A stretch of 64,000 nucleotides of DNA from Marivita lacus (GTDB lineage Bacteria; Pseudomonadota; Alphaproteobacteria; Rhodobacterales; Rhodobacteraceae), in NCBI RefSeq assembly GCF_014637725.1, contig NZ_BMFC01000014.1, positions 21,716 through 85,715 on the forward strand, written 5' to 3'. Both the position numbers and the translations under genes were made by a program. The notes beneath the pieces were generated by a model. That model did not search any database. It was not told the origin of the DNA and was given only the letters and a program-made list of their open reading frames with translations. Shown piece after piece: positions 1 through 7,792 of this stretch (its first letter is position 1; each line of letters opens with the position of its first letter).

Positions 1-2
1 AG

Positions 3-377
3 GACCTGTTGGTGTCTCCGGAACACCGGATGCTGATCAAGGGGCGCGTCGCGATGGACCTGTTCAACACGCCCGAAGTACTGGTGGCGGCGCGCGATCT
101 GGCCGATCATGACCGCGTGTCCGTAGACCTGAACGTGCGCGAAATCACCTACGTTCACATGCTGTTGCCCCGGCACGAGATCCTCTTCGCGAACGGCGTC
201 GAATCCGAAAGCTTCCACCCCGCCAATGCCGCGCTTTCGACTCTGGACCCGGCGGATCGGTCTCGCCTCAGGGAGGCGTTGCCGAATGTCGAATTCAACC
301 CGCAAGCCTATGGCAGCTATGCGCGGCGCAAACTGTCATCGTCCGAGGCCGCGATCCTGACGCATCAGGCGGCCTGA
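3..377 (+). CDS. Hint-domain protein, C-terminal part (5' end outside window)
   Basis: The reading frame is open from the first bases of the window, so the gene starts upstream. The visible part is about 124 residues. It has the phrase DLLVSPEHRMLI, then VREITYVHMLLPRHEILFANGVESESF and a short basic/serine tail ending in QAA. This matches the end of the Hint_2 (hedgehog/intein-like) domain that is common at the C-terminus of Rhodobacterales surface or secreted proteins. In that family the Hint module is thought to self-process. The catalytic N-terminal cysteine and the rest of the protein lie outside the window, so neither function nor activity can be judged. The TTG at 9 is internal to the frame and is not treated as a start. 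Confidence 0.75.
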   Translation, partial: DLLVSPEHRMLIKGRVAMDLFNTPEVLVAARDLADHDRVSVDLNVREITYVHMLLPRHEILFANGVESESFHPANAALSTLDPADRSRLREALPNVEFNPQAYGSYARRKLSSSEAAILTHQAA

Positions 378-414
378 ACCGAGCATTGCCGGGTCCTGCT
401 TTGCGGGTTTCGGC

Positions 415-936
415 TCAGTCGAACACGTCCTGCGGCTCGACACCCCAATACGCGCCCTTGCGTGCCCAGCCTCTGTAGCCACCGGCAGTCAGTTCGCACC
501 ATTCCAACTGGCACTCGCGCAATTCGGCCACCACACCCATCGACAATTGCGCAGTGACCTGCGCCGAAGGATCGGGCCGGGCGTGCAGGTTGAGCAACTC
601 CACCTCGACAATCGCGGTGCGCACGCCTGACAGCAGCGAGTAATGCACCCAGCCGCCCGCGCCGTCACGGTCCTGCACGCGCCGCCAGTGGCCATGTTCG
701 GCGGTGATCTGCAAAGGCATGCTGCGGCGTTTGTAGACCCAGTCGATTCGATGCGACAGCGACGGTCCACGCCGCACATTGCCCTCGTTCGCCTTCATCG
801 AGACAAAGCGCGGCAGGGGCAGATTGGTCACCGATCCCTTTTCAGCCGACATCGCGGGCACGGAATTCAGAATCCCCACGATCAATGCGACGGACAGGGA
901 TTTTACCGTCAACGCCCGGAACGAATGCCAGCTCAT
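415..936 (-). CDS. Exported SH3-like domain protein
   Basis: A 173-residue protein starting at MSWHSFRALTVKSL. The frame stays open further upstream, but that part overlaps the divergent dehydrogenase promoter and has no protein character. A hydrophobic signal peptide ends near SVPAMSA (about residue 31). After it come two bacterial SH3-type repeats, the first around VRRGPSLSHRIDWVYKRRSMPLQI and the second around LLNLHARPDPSAQVTAQL, ending GWARKGAYWGV. SH3b domains of this type bind cell-wall or periplasmic ligands, so the protein probably acts in the periplasm. Its substrate is unknown. It is divergent from the dehydrogenase at 1055, and the two share about 118 bp of control DNA. Confidence 0.8.
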   Translation of the reverse strand: MSWHSFRALTVKSLSVALIVGILNSVPAMSAEKGSVTNLPLPRFVSMKANEGNVRRGPSLSHRIDWVYKRRSMPLQITAEHGHWRRVQDRDGAGGWVHYSLLSGVRTAIVEVELLNLHARPDPSAQVTAQLSMGVVAELRECQLEWCELTAGGYRGWARKGAYWGVEPQDVFD

Positions 937-974
937 GTGATGCGCCTCAATTTGCTTGGGTTTTTTGTTTTTGA

Positions 975-996
975 CGGCAGGTTCTTGTACCTGCCG
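975..996. promoter_or_regulatory. Inverted repeat in a divergent promoter region
   Basis: CGGCAGGT (975-982) and ACCTGCCG (989-996) form a perfect 8-bp inverted repeat with a 6-nt centre. It lies between the divergent SH3-like and dehydrogenase genes. It could be an operator or a leader hairpin. There is no U-tract on the correct side for an intrinsic terminator. Confidence 0.35.
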
Positions 997-1054
997 CGCC
1001 TTTGGGACACTCTGCCAAAACCTGACACGCCGGGGAAGTAGCGGGAGCACGTCC

Positions 1055-2041
1055 ATGCCATCAAAACGTCTGAGTGTTGTCGTGACGCGACGTTTGCCTG
1101 ACGCCGTCGAGACGCGCCTGAAGGAGCTGTTCGACGTCCGACTGCGAGACAGCGACGCACCGATGACACAGGCCGAACTCACCGAGGCGGTCAAATCGGC
1201 AGATGTCCTCGTTCCGACCGTGACAGACCGTATCGACGCTGGCCTGATAGGACAGGCCGGAGACCGCCTGCGCCTGATCGCCAATTTCGGTGCCGGTGTC
1301 GATCACATCGATGTCGACACAGCCCGCAGCCGCGGCATTCTCGTGTCGAACACGCCCGGTGTCGTCACCGAAGACACCGCCGACATGGTGCTTGCCCTGA
1401 TGCTGAGCGTAACGCGCCGCATCCAGGAAGGCCTCAACGTCATGCAGAGCGGCGATTGGGAAGGCTGGGCTCCCACCGCGTTTCTGGGAGGACGTCTGGG
1501 CGGACGCCGCCTTGGCATTCTCGGCATGGGTCGCATCGGTCAGGCTGTCGCCCGCCGCGCCCGCGCATTCGGCATGCAGATCCATTACCACAACCGCCGC
1601 CGCCTGCGTCCGGAAACCGAAGACGCGCTCGAGGCGACCTATTGGGAAAGCCTCGACCAGATGGTCGCGCGCATGGACATCCTGTCGGTGAACTGCCCAC
1701 ACACGCCATCCACCTTCCACCTGCTGAATGCGCGGAGGTTGAAACTGCTCAAACCCAGCGCGGTGATCGTGAACACCTCCCGCGGAGAGGTGATCGACGA
1801 AAACGCCCTGACCCGAATGCTCAAGGCGGGTGACCTGGCCGGTGCGGGACTTGACGTCTACGAACATGGCCATCGCGGCAATCCCGAATTGCGCAACATG
1901 CCGAATGTCGTGATGCTGCCACATATGGGGTCGGCTACGCAGGAAGGCCGCCTCGAGATGGGCGAGAAAGTCATCATCAACGTCAAGACCTTTGCCGATG
2001 GTCACCGCCCACCGGATCAGGTGGTGCCCGCCATGCTGTGA
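1055..2041 (+). CDS. D-2-hydroxyacid dehydrogenase (glyoxylate/hydroxypyruvate reductase type)
   Basis: A 328-residue NAD(P)-dependent 2-hydroxyacid dehydrogenase, starting at MPSKRLSVVVTRR. The Rossmann motif GMGRIGQAVARRA is followed by HYHNRRR. A basic stretch after the second beta strand usually favours NADPH. The catalytic triad is visible: Arg in NTSRGEVIDE, Glu in DVYEHGHRGNPEL and His in LPHMGSAT. Members of this GyaR/GhrB-like group reduce glyoxylate or hydroxypyruvate to glycolate or glycerate, and some act on other 2-keto acids, so the substrate is inferred. The track-length frame begins further upstream at 956, but MPSK matches the family length and is used here. Confidence 0.88.
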   Translation: MPSKRLSVVVTRRLPDAVETRLKELFDVRLRDSDAPMTQAELTEAVKSADVLVPTVTDRIDAGLIGQAGDRLRLIANFGAGVDHIDVDTARSRGILVSNTPGVVTEDTADMVLALMLSVTRRIQEGLNVMQSGDWEGWAPTAFLGGRLGGRRLGILGMGRIGQAVARRARAFGMQIHYHNRRRLRPETEDALEATYWESLDQMVARMDILSVNCPHTPSTFHLLNARRLKLLKPSAVIVNTSRGEVIDENALTRMLKAGDLAGAGLDVYEHGHRGNPELRNMPNVVMLPHMGSATQEGRLEMGEKVIINVKTFADGHRPPDQVVPAML

Positions 2042-2092
2042 CAGGGGCGTTCTGCCCTTGCCTTCAGCATATGTCTGAGCGATGAACAAAGC

Positions 2093-2773
2093 ATGAACGC
2101 GCTCGAATTTTCTTTCCAGGATCAAACCCTGTACGCTTTGCCGACCGGCGGGCTATTCTGGCCGTCCCAAGACCTTCTTGTCGTGTCCGACCTGCACCTT
2201 GGCAAATCCGCCCGCGCGGCGCGGTTCGGCGGCGCGCAATTGCCCCCCTACGAGACGACGGAAACGCTGACACGGCTGGCAAGTGACCTGCACTCGACAG
2301 GCGCGCGCCGCGTGATCTGCCTCGGCGACAGTTTTGACGCACCAATGCTGCAAGGCGCGCTGCCCGAATCCGACCTTCTGACCCTGACCACTCTGCAAGC
2401 GGGCCTTGACTGGGTCTGGATCGAAGGCAACCACGATCCCGGCCCCGTCGAACTGGGCGGCACCCATCGTCGCAGTCTCGCACTTGGCCCCCTGCACTTC
2501 CGCCACATCGCCGAAACCACCACGACGCCGGGCGAGGTAAGCGGGCACTACCACCCCAAGGCCACGCTGTCGCTTCGCGGTCGGGCGCTGACACGGCCCT
2601 GTTTCCTCTTTGACGACACGCGTCTGATCCTGCCCGCTTACGGGGCCTTTACCGGCGGGTTGCACTGTCATGACCCGGCGTTGACACGGCTGATGTCGCG
2701 TGGCGCGCAGGCGATCCTGACAGGCGCGCGCCCCTGCAAAATCCCGATGCCGGGGCTCGCCCCCTTGTCTTGA
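2093..2773 (+). CDS. pdeM: Ligase-associated DNA damage response endonuclease PdeM
   Basis: A 226-residue calcineurin-like metallophosphoesterase. The metal-binding motifs appear in order: DLHLGK (about 33-38), GDSFD (79-83), GNHDPG (112-117) and GHYHPK (151-156). Length and motif spelling fit PdeM, the nuclease of the bacterial cluster that also encodes an ATP-dependent ligase, an Lhr-type helicase and a second exonuclease. Those partners are not in this window, so PdeM stands alone here. The stop overlaps an alternative TTG start of the next frame, which suggests co-transcription with the thioesterase. Confidence 0.88.
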   Translation: MNALEFSFQDQTLYALPTGGLFWPSQDLLVVSDLHLGKSARAARFGGAQLPPYETTETLTRLASDLHSTGARRVICLGDSFDAPMLQGALPESDLLTLTTLQAGLDWVWIEGNHDPGPVELGGTHRRSLALGPLHFRHIAETTTTPGEVSGHYHPKATLSLRGRALTRPCFLFDDTRLILPAYGAFTGGLHCHDPALTRLMSRGAQAILTGARPCKIPMPGLAPLS

Positions 2774-2799
2774 CCCGCGCGGCATGCTCACTGGTTGAC

Positions 2800-3213
2800 A
2801 TGACCATGAACCCGCGCATCCAGGCCAGTTTCGACCGCCAGTCCATGATGGCGACGCTGGGCGCGCAGCTCGTCGAAACCGGCGATGGCACAGCGACCAT
2901 CACCGCGCCGATCCTGCCCGGTGCGCGGCAACAACAGGGTTTTGGCCATGCAGGCCTGACCTTTTCCATCGGGGACAGCGCGGCGGGGTACGCGGCCCTG
3001 ACCCTGATCCCCGACACGCAGGAAATCGTGACCGCCGAGATAAAGATCAACCTGCTGGCCCCGGCCATCGGCGACCGCCTGATCGCCCGTGGTCGCGTGA
3101 TCAAACCCGGGCGCCGACTGATTGTCGTGACCTCGGATGTCTATGCGGAAACCAATGGCACAGAACGCCATATCGCCTGCCTCATGGGCACGATGATACC
3201 GGTGGATCTCTGA
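2800..3213 (+). CDS. PaaI-type hotdog thioesterase
   Basis: A 137-residue single hotdog-fold protein. The segment QQQGFGHAGLTFSIGDSAAGYAA is the PaaI signature region, with HAG and the downstream acidic residue in the position of the active site. It probably hydrolyses an acyl-CoA, but the acyl group cannot be told. The frame is open from TTG at 2770. I chose ATG 2800 (MTMNPRIQ); ATG 2806 is equally possible and no strong ribosome-binding site separates them. It follows pdeM by 26 nt, and the agmatinase-family gene starts 11 nt after it, so the three are probably one operon. Confidence 0.85.
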   Translation: MTMNPRIQASFDRQSMMATLGAQLVETGDGTATITAPILPGARQQQGFGHAGLTFSIGDSAAGYAALTLIPDTQEIVTAEIKINLLAPAIGDRLIARGRVIKPGRRLIVVTSDVYAETNGTERHIACLMGTMIPVDL

Positions 3214-3224
3214 AGGAGACGTAA

Positions 3225-4172
3225 ATGCCGACATACAACCAGCCCCTTGGCGGCAATACATCGCCGCGATTTTCCGGCCCCAACACGATGATGCGCCTGC
3301 CGACGCAGATCACGGCCGAAGGGCTGGACGCCTGTTTCGTCGGCATCCCGATGGATCACGGCGCATCGAACCGCCCCGGGACACGGCTTGGCCCGCGCCA
3401 GATTCGCGAAGAAAGCCGGATGATCCGCCCCTACAACATGGCCACGGGTGCAGCCCCGTTCGAGTGCATGCAAGTGGCCGATATCGGCGATGTTGCAGTA
3501 AATACATTCGATTTGAAGAAAACCATCGGCATTATCGCAGATCATTACCGCAACATCCTCAAACACGGCACCATCCCGCTGACACTGGGTGGCGACCACA
3601 CGCTGACCTGGCCGATCCTGCGGGCGATCAAGGAAAAACATGGCCCCGTCGCCCTGATCCATGTCGATGCCCATGCCGACACGAGCGACGAGATGTTCGG
3701 CGAAAAAGAAGCCCATGGCACCCCGTTCCGCCGCGCCTGGGAGGAAGGCTGCCTGATCAACGACAAGGTCTGGCAGATCGGCCTGCGCGGTTCAGGCTAT
3801 TCCCCGGACGACTGGAACTGGGCGCGCGATCAGGGCTGGACGGTGATCCCGGCCGAACAATGCTGGTACACATCGCTGGCCCCGCTGATGGCGGACATCC
3901 GCGCGCGGATCGGCGATGCGCCGGTCTATCTCAGCTATGACATCGACAGCCTGGACCCGGCTTTCGCGCCCGGCACCGGCACGGTCGAAATGGGCGGTCT
4001 CAGCACATGGCAGGCGCTGGAAATCGTGCGTGGCTGCGCGGGCCTCAACCTTGTCGGCGGTGATCTGGTCGAGGTCTCTCCACCGTTCGACACCACCGGC
4101 ACGACCGCGTTGATCGCATCGAACCTGCTGTTCGAGATGCTTTGCGCGCTTCCCAAGGCACAGAAAAGGTAA
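3225..4172 (+). CDS. speB: Agmatinase / guanidino-acid ureohydrolase
   Basis: A 315-residue arginase/agmatinase-family enzyme with a GAAGGAGA ribosome-binding site just upstream. The dimanganese ligands are all present: His125 in GGDHTLTW, Asp148, His150 and Asp152 in HVDAHADTS, and Asp239 and Asp241 in SYDIDSLDPAF. These enzymes remove urea from guanidino compounds, such as agmatine to putrescine. Related clades use guanidinobutyrate, guanidinopropionate or guanidine, so the symbol speB is the family default rather than a proven substrate. It is the last gene of the rightward cluster and is followed by a short palindrome at 4174. Confidence 0.85.
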   Translation: MPTYNQPLGGNTSPRFSGPNTMMRLPTQITAEGLDACFVGIPMDHGASNRPGTRLGPRQIREESRMIRPYNMATGAAPFECMQVADIGDVAVNTFDLKKTIGIIADHYRNILKHGTIPLTLGGDHTLTWPILRAIKEKHGPVALIHVDAHADTSDEMFGEKEAHGTPFRRAWEEGCLINDKVWQIGLRGSGYSPDDWNWARDQGWTVIPAEQCWYTSLAPLMADIRARIGDAPVYLSYDIDSLDPAFAPGTGTVEMGGLSTWQALEIVRGCAGLNLVGGDLVEVSPPFDTTGTTALIASNLLFEMLCALPKAQKR

Positions 4173-4173
4173 A

Positions 4174-4195
4174 GCCGGGCAAACGCCCGGCCTAC
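4174..4195 (+). repeat. Short palindromic repeat, family A (copy 1)
   Basis: GCCGGGC, a 4-nt loop, GCCCGGC, then CTAC. The same 7-bp stem with a 4-nt loop and the one-sided CTAC/GTAG flank recurs at 53267-53288 and 61494-61515. It lies directly after the agmatinase stop. There is no T-run, so it resembles a REP-like extragenic palindrome more than an intrinsic terminator. Confidence 0.6.
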
Positions 4196-4210
4196 GTGTC
4201 GTCGACGTGC

Positions 4211-5104
4211 TCAGGCGGTCAAACCCTCGGGCTCTGCCACGCCATTGGCCCTGCAACAGGCTGTCACGGTATTCGCCAAAAGGCACGCAATGGTCATCGG
4301 CCCAACGCCACCCGGCACCGGCGTGATCGCGCCTGCGACCTCGGCACAGCTGTCATAGTCGCAATCACCGACAAGCCGCGTTTTGCTCTCGCCAGCATCG
4401 ACCCGATTGATGCCGACGTCGATCACCGTCGCACCTGGCTTGATCCAGTCGCCCGGCACCATCTCCGGGCGCCCGACGGCAGCCACCACGATATCCGCGC
4501 GGCGCACCACGTCCGGCAAATCCCTGGTCCGCGAATGCGCAATCGTCACGGTGCAACTGTCGCCCAGCAGCAACTGCGCCATCGGCTTGCCGACGATGTT
4601 CGACCGACCGATCACAACCGCATCCATGCCAGACAGGCTGCCATGATACTCACGCAGCATCATCAGGCAGCCCAGCGGCGTACAGGGCACCATCGACTTC
4701 TGCCCGGTGCCCAACAGTCCCACATTCGAGATATGAAACCCGTCGACATCCTTGGCCGGATCGATCGAATTGATCACCAGATCCTCATCCAGATGTTTTG
4801 GCAAGGGCAGCTGCACCAAAATGCCATGCACCTCCGGATCAGTGTTCAACTGCGCGATCAGCGCCAGCAAATCGGCCTCGGACGTGTCCGGATCAAGCTT
4901 GTGCTCGTAGGAATTCATCCCCACTTCGACGGTCATCTTGCCCTTTGAACGCACGTAGACCTGGCTTGCCGGGTCTTCACCCACCAGCACCACTGCCAGA
5001 CCCGGCGTGATGCCGTGATCCGACTTCAACCGCGCGACATGGTCGGCCACCTGACCGCGCACCTTTGCGGCAAAGGCCTTTCCGTCGATGATCTGAGCGC
5101 CCAT
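4211..5104 (-). CDS. folD: Methylenetetrahydrofolate dehydrogenase / methenyl-THF cyclohydrolase FolD
   Basis: A 297-residue bifunctional enzyme that oxidises 5,10-methylene-THF to methenyl-THF with NADP+ and hydrolyses this to 10-formyl-THF. Visible motifs are [14 protein letters not shown] with the catalytic lysine, [12 protein letters not shown], the NADP loop [16 protein letters not shown] and the C-terminal [17 protein letters not shown] start at [11 protein letters not shown] because AGAAGGA sits about 9 nt upstream. The longer MEKEEGRI start would make that ribosome-binding site coding. It lies downstream of fhs on the same strand, giving a formate-to-methylene-THF route. Confidence 0.93.
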   Translation of the reverse strand: MGAQIIDGKAFAAKVRGQVADHVARLKSDHGITPGLAVVLVGEDPASQVYVRSKGKMTVEVGMNSYEHKLDPDTSEADLLALIAQLNTDPEVHGILVQLPLPKHLDEDLVINSIDPAKDVDGFHISNVGLLGTGQKSMVPCTPLGCLMMLREYHGSLSGMDAVVIGRSNIVGKPMAQLLLGDSCTVTIAHSRTRDLPDVVRRADIVVAAVGRPEMVPGDWIKPGATVIDVGINRVDAGESKTRLVGDCDYDSCAEVAGAITPVPGGVGPMTIACLLANTVTACCRANGVAEPEGLTA

Positions 5105-5112
5105 GATCCGTC

Positions 5113-5136
5113 CTTCTTCTTTTTCCAAATATGCAA
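5113..5136 (-). repeat. 24-nt leader motif shared with 17439-17462
   Basis: These 24 bases, directly upstream of the folD start, are identical to 17439-17462, upstream of the unknown gene ahead of ybgC. On the gene-sense strand the motif reads TTGCATATTTGG followed by a purine run that contains the ribosome-binding region. Identity over 24 nt at the same place relative to two unrelated starts is not expected by chance. Confidence 0.6.
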
Positions 5137-5186
5137 ATGCACCCTAGGCCATTCGCAAGCAAGCGGCTGTCAGATACCCCTTGCGG

Positions 5187-5232
5187 GATGGCGGGTGGGG
5201 CGATGGGCAAAGCCCGAGCCCCACCCGCCATC
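5187..5232 (-). repeat. Long intergenic hairpin between fhs and folD
   Basis: Positions 5187-5201 and 5218-5232 are perfectly complementary over 15 bp (GATGGCGGGTGGGGC and its reverse complement). A second small GGGC/GCCC stem sits inside the loop. The hairpin starts 4 nt after the fhs stop and has no U-tract. An mRNA-stabilising or processing element is more likely than an intrinsic terminator. Confidence 0.6.
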
Positions 5233-5235
5233 AGT

Positions 5236-6912
5236 TCAAAACAGTCCTTCGATCTGGCCTGCATCATTGAGGTGGATGCTCTCGGCTGACGGCACGCGCG
5301 GCAAGCCCGGCATGGTCATGATCTCACCGCAGACCACCACGACAAACCCCGCACCGGCGGACAGGCGCACTTCGCGGACCGGGACGCTGAACCCTGTGGG
5401 CGCGCCACGCTGGTTCGGATCGGTCGAGAAGCTGTACTGCGTCTTCGCCATACAGACCGGCAGGTGGCCGTATCCCTGGTCTTCCCAAATCTTGAGCTGA
5501 TCGAGGATCTTCTGGTCCATGACCGCCTGATCCGCGCGGTAGATGTTCTTGGCAATGGTCTGAACCTTGTCCGCCAGAGACATCTCGTCCGGATAGATCG
5601 GTGCGAAATTCGCCAGCCCCGCCTCGGCAACCTCGGCCACCTTGCGCGCCAGATCGGCCGACCCTTTCGATCCCAGTTCCCAATGCCGCGACAGAACCGC
5701 CTCGGCGTCGTGCCCGGCCACGAAATCCTTGATCGCCTGCACTTCGGCCTCGGTGTCGGTCACGAAATGGTTGATCGCCACGACAACCGGCACACCGAAG
5801 GATTTGAGGTTCTCGATGTGACGACCAAGGTTCGGGCAGCCTGCCTTGACTGCGTCGACATTCTCGATCCCCAGATCGGCCTTGGCGATGCCGCCGTTCA
5901 TCTTCATCGCGCGCACCGTGGCCACGCAGACCACCACCGACGGGGCGATGCCCGCCTTGCGGCACTTGATGTTCATGAACTTCTCGGCACCCAGATCAGC
6001 GCCAAAGCCCGCTTCGGTCACCACGTAATCCGCCAACTTGAGCGCCGTGGTGGTCGCGATCACCGAATTGCAGCCATGTGCGATATTCGCGAACGGACCA
6101 CCATGCACGAAGGCCGGGTTGTTTTCCAGCGTCTGCACGAGGTTCGGTTGCATTGCATCCTTGAGCAGCACCGTCATCGCGCCTTCGGCCTTGATGTCGC
6201 GGCAGAACACCGGGCTCCGGTCACGCTTGTAAGCGACGATCATGTCGCCAAGGCGCTTTTCGAGATCCTTGAGATCCTTCGCCAGACACAGGATCGCCAT
6301 GACTTCGGACGCCACGGTGATGTCATAGCCCGCTTCGCGCGGGAACCCGTTGGCGACACCACCCAATGAGCAGGTGATCTGCCGCAGCGCGCGGTCGTTC
6401 ATGTCGACCACGCGGCGCCAGACGACGCGGCGGGTGTCGATATCCAGCTCGTTGCCCCAGTAGATGTGGTTGTCGAGCATCGCCGACAGCAGGCTGTGCG
6501 CACTTGTGATGGCGTGGAAATCGCCTGTGAAGTGCAGGTTCATGTCCTCCATGGGCACAACCTGCGAATAGCCACCACCCGCAGCGCCGCCCTTCATGCC
6601 GAAGTTCGGCCCGAGCGACGCTTCGCGGATGCAGACCATCGCCTTCTTGCCGATATGGTTCAGGCCGTCCCCCAGACCGACCGTCGTCGTGGTCTTGCCC
6701 TCACCCGCAGGCGTGGGGTTGATCGCGGTGACAAGGATCAGCTTGCCGTTCGGGCGATCCTGCACCGAGTTGATGAAGGACTGGCTGACCTTGGCCTTGT
6801 CATGGCCGTAGGGCAGCAGGTCTTCCGACCCGATCCCGATTTTCTCACCGATCTCCATGATGGGGCGCTTTTGCGCCTCACGGGCGATCTCGATATCCGA
6901 TTTGTACGACAT
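5236..6912 (-). CDS. fhs: Formate-tetrahydrofolate ligase
   Basis: A 558-residue enzyme making 10-formyl-THF from formate, THF and ATP. The start is [13 protein letters not shown], preceded by GGGGAG at good spacing. The 12-residue upstream extension of the frame is not used. Diagnostic motifs are [14 protein letters not shown] (ATP loop), [19 protein letters not shown] (family signature), [18 protein letters not shown] and PVVVAINHF. With folD downstream it forms a C1-unit pathway. In Roseobacters such pathways process formate or methyl groups from methylated compounds such as DMSP, and that link is inference here. Confidence 0.96.
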   Translation of the reverse strand: MSYKSDIEIAREAQKRPIMEIGEKIGIGSEDLLPYGHDKAKVSQSFINSVQDRPNGKLILVTAINPTPAGEGKTTTTVGLGDGLNHIGKKAMVCIREASLGPNFGMKGGAAGGGYSQVVPMEDMNLHFTGDFHAITSAHSLLSAMLDNHIYWGNELDIDTRRVVWRRVVDMNDRALRQITCSLGGVANGFPREAGYDITVASEVMAILCLAKDLKDLEKRLGDMIVAYKRDRSPVFCRDIKAEGAMTVLLKDAMQPNLVQTLENNPAFVHGGPFANIAHGCNSVIATTTALKLADYVVTEAGFGADLGAEKFMNIKCRKAGIAPSVVVCVATVRAMKMNGGIAKADLGIENVDAVKAGCPNLGRHIENLKSFGVPVVVAINHFVTDTEAEVQAIKDFVAGHDAEAVLSRHWELGSKGSADLARKVAEVAEAGLANFAPIYPDEMSLADKVQTIAKNIYRADQAVMDQKILDQLKIWEDQGYGHLPVCMAKTQYSFSTDPNQRGAPTGFSVPVREVRLSAGAGFVVVVCGEIMTMPGLPRVPSAESIHLNDAGQIEGLF

Positions 6913-7060
6913 GAAAGGGCTCCCCTGTTCGGAACGACATTTGCCCAACGCATACCTTTGTGCACCAGAGGGCTGTCACGGTGAAACCGACACTTCCGCG
7001 ACAAACTGCGGCGGGATCGAAATCACGCCGTCGCCGATCGGAAACACAACACCGTTTGCG

Positions 7061-7660
7061 TCACGCGCGGGCAGCGTCCTGATGCGGCCAGACCGGCTGA
7101 TCCGGCACATGCAAACGCAGGATATCCCCCAGACCAAGCGTTCCGGGCCGCTCGACCCAAGCGGTAACACCCCGGCGATTCTGCGCAGCGGATTTGAATG
7201 CCTTGCCCTTGCCGGGATGGATGGCGTCGATCTCGCGCGCCGGAAGATGACAGGGACGGTTCTCCATGTCGACGATCAGCGTCACACCGCCCGGCCCCTG
7301 CAGCCGCGACGACGGTGGGACCCATGTGAAATTTGGGATACCCTCGATCACGAGGGTGGCACCCAGCCAGACCGGATCGATCGCATCAAGCCCCATGGCG
7401 GTGGCGATGGCCGTCAGTTCTTCTGTCGAGAGGACCGACAGTTGCCGCACATTCGCGATCTCGGTGCCGCGCGGATACTGTGTCGTGACCCGGCTGCACG
7501 AGGGCCGCGTGCGCCCGGAGTGACGTTCCCCCATTGGCCCGTCAAAGCCGAGTTCCAATCGGTCGGCAGCGGCCGACAGGATCGCCGCGCCCTCGAGCGG
7601 AACGCGGCCGATCCAACGGACGGTCGCGGTGAAATCGGTGGGTTTCAATGCGGGCATCAC
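7061..7660 (-). CDS. MOSC domain-containing protein
   Basis: A 199-residue protein. The MOSC core is seen in GRTRPSCSRVTTQYPRGTEI, then WLGATLVIEGI, LIVDMENRPCHLPAREI with the conserved cysteine of NRPC, and GVTAWVERPGTLGLGDIL. MOSC domains are found in molybdenum-cofactor sulfurases and in mARC/YiiM-type enzymes that carry sulfur or handle Moco. The exact role is not known. It lies downstream of the ftsH terminator, so it is probably transcribed from its own promoter. The first two codons are both ATG (7660 or 7657). Confidence 0.82.
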   Translation of the reverse strand: MMPALKPTDFTATVRWIGRVPLEGAAILSAAADRLELGFDGPMGERHSGRTRPSCSRVTTQYPRGTEIANVRQLSVLSTEELTAIATAMGLDAIDPVWLGATLVIEGIPNFTWVPPSSRLQGPGGVTLIVDMENRPCHLPAREIDAIHPGKGKAFKSAAQNRRGVTAWVERPGTLGLGDILRLHVPDQPVWPHQDAARA

Positions 7661-7740
7661 TCTTGCTCCAAAACTGTCCGGCGCAAGGAACCTCGGCAGG
7701 TTTGGAAGGACAAGCCGAAAATTGAAGGTCTGCCAAAAGA

Positions 7741-7771
7741 AAACCCCGGCATCATGAGGATGCCGGGGTTT
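7741..7771 (-). terminator. Intrinsic terminator after ftsH
   Basis: A perfect 13-bp stem, AAACCCCGGCATC / GATGCCGGGGTTT, with a 5-nt loop. On the minus strand it is followed by a T-rich run. It starts 22 nt past the ftsH stop. The plus strand is also followed by Ts, so it could work both ways, but the only converging transcript would be antisense. Confidence 0.85.
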
Positions 7772-7792
7772 TTATTCGCAAACGTCGCGGAC

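Noticed and set aside
6976..7170. Minus-strand frame ending FPIGDGVISIPPQFVAEVSVSP
   Set aside because: It looked like a frameshifted end of the MOSC protein, but the MOSC frame already ends at a normal length and I cannot support a frameshift.
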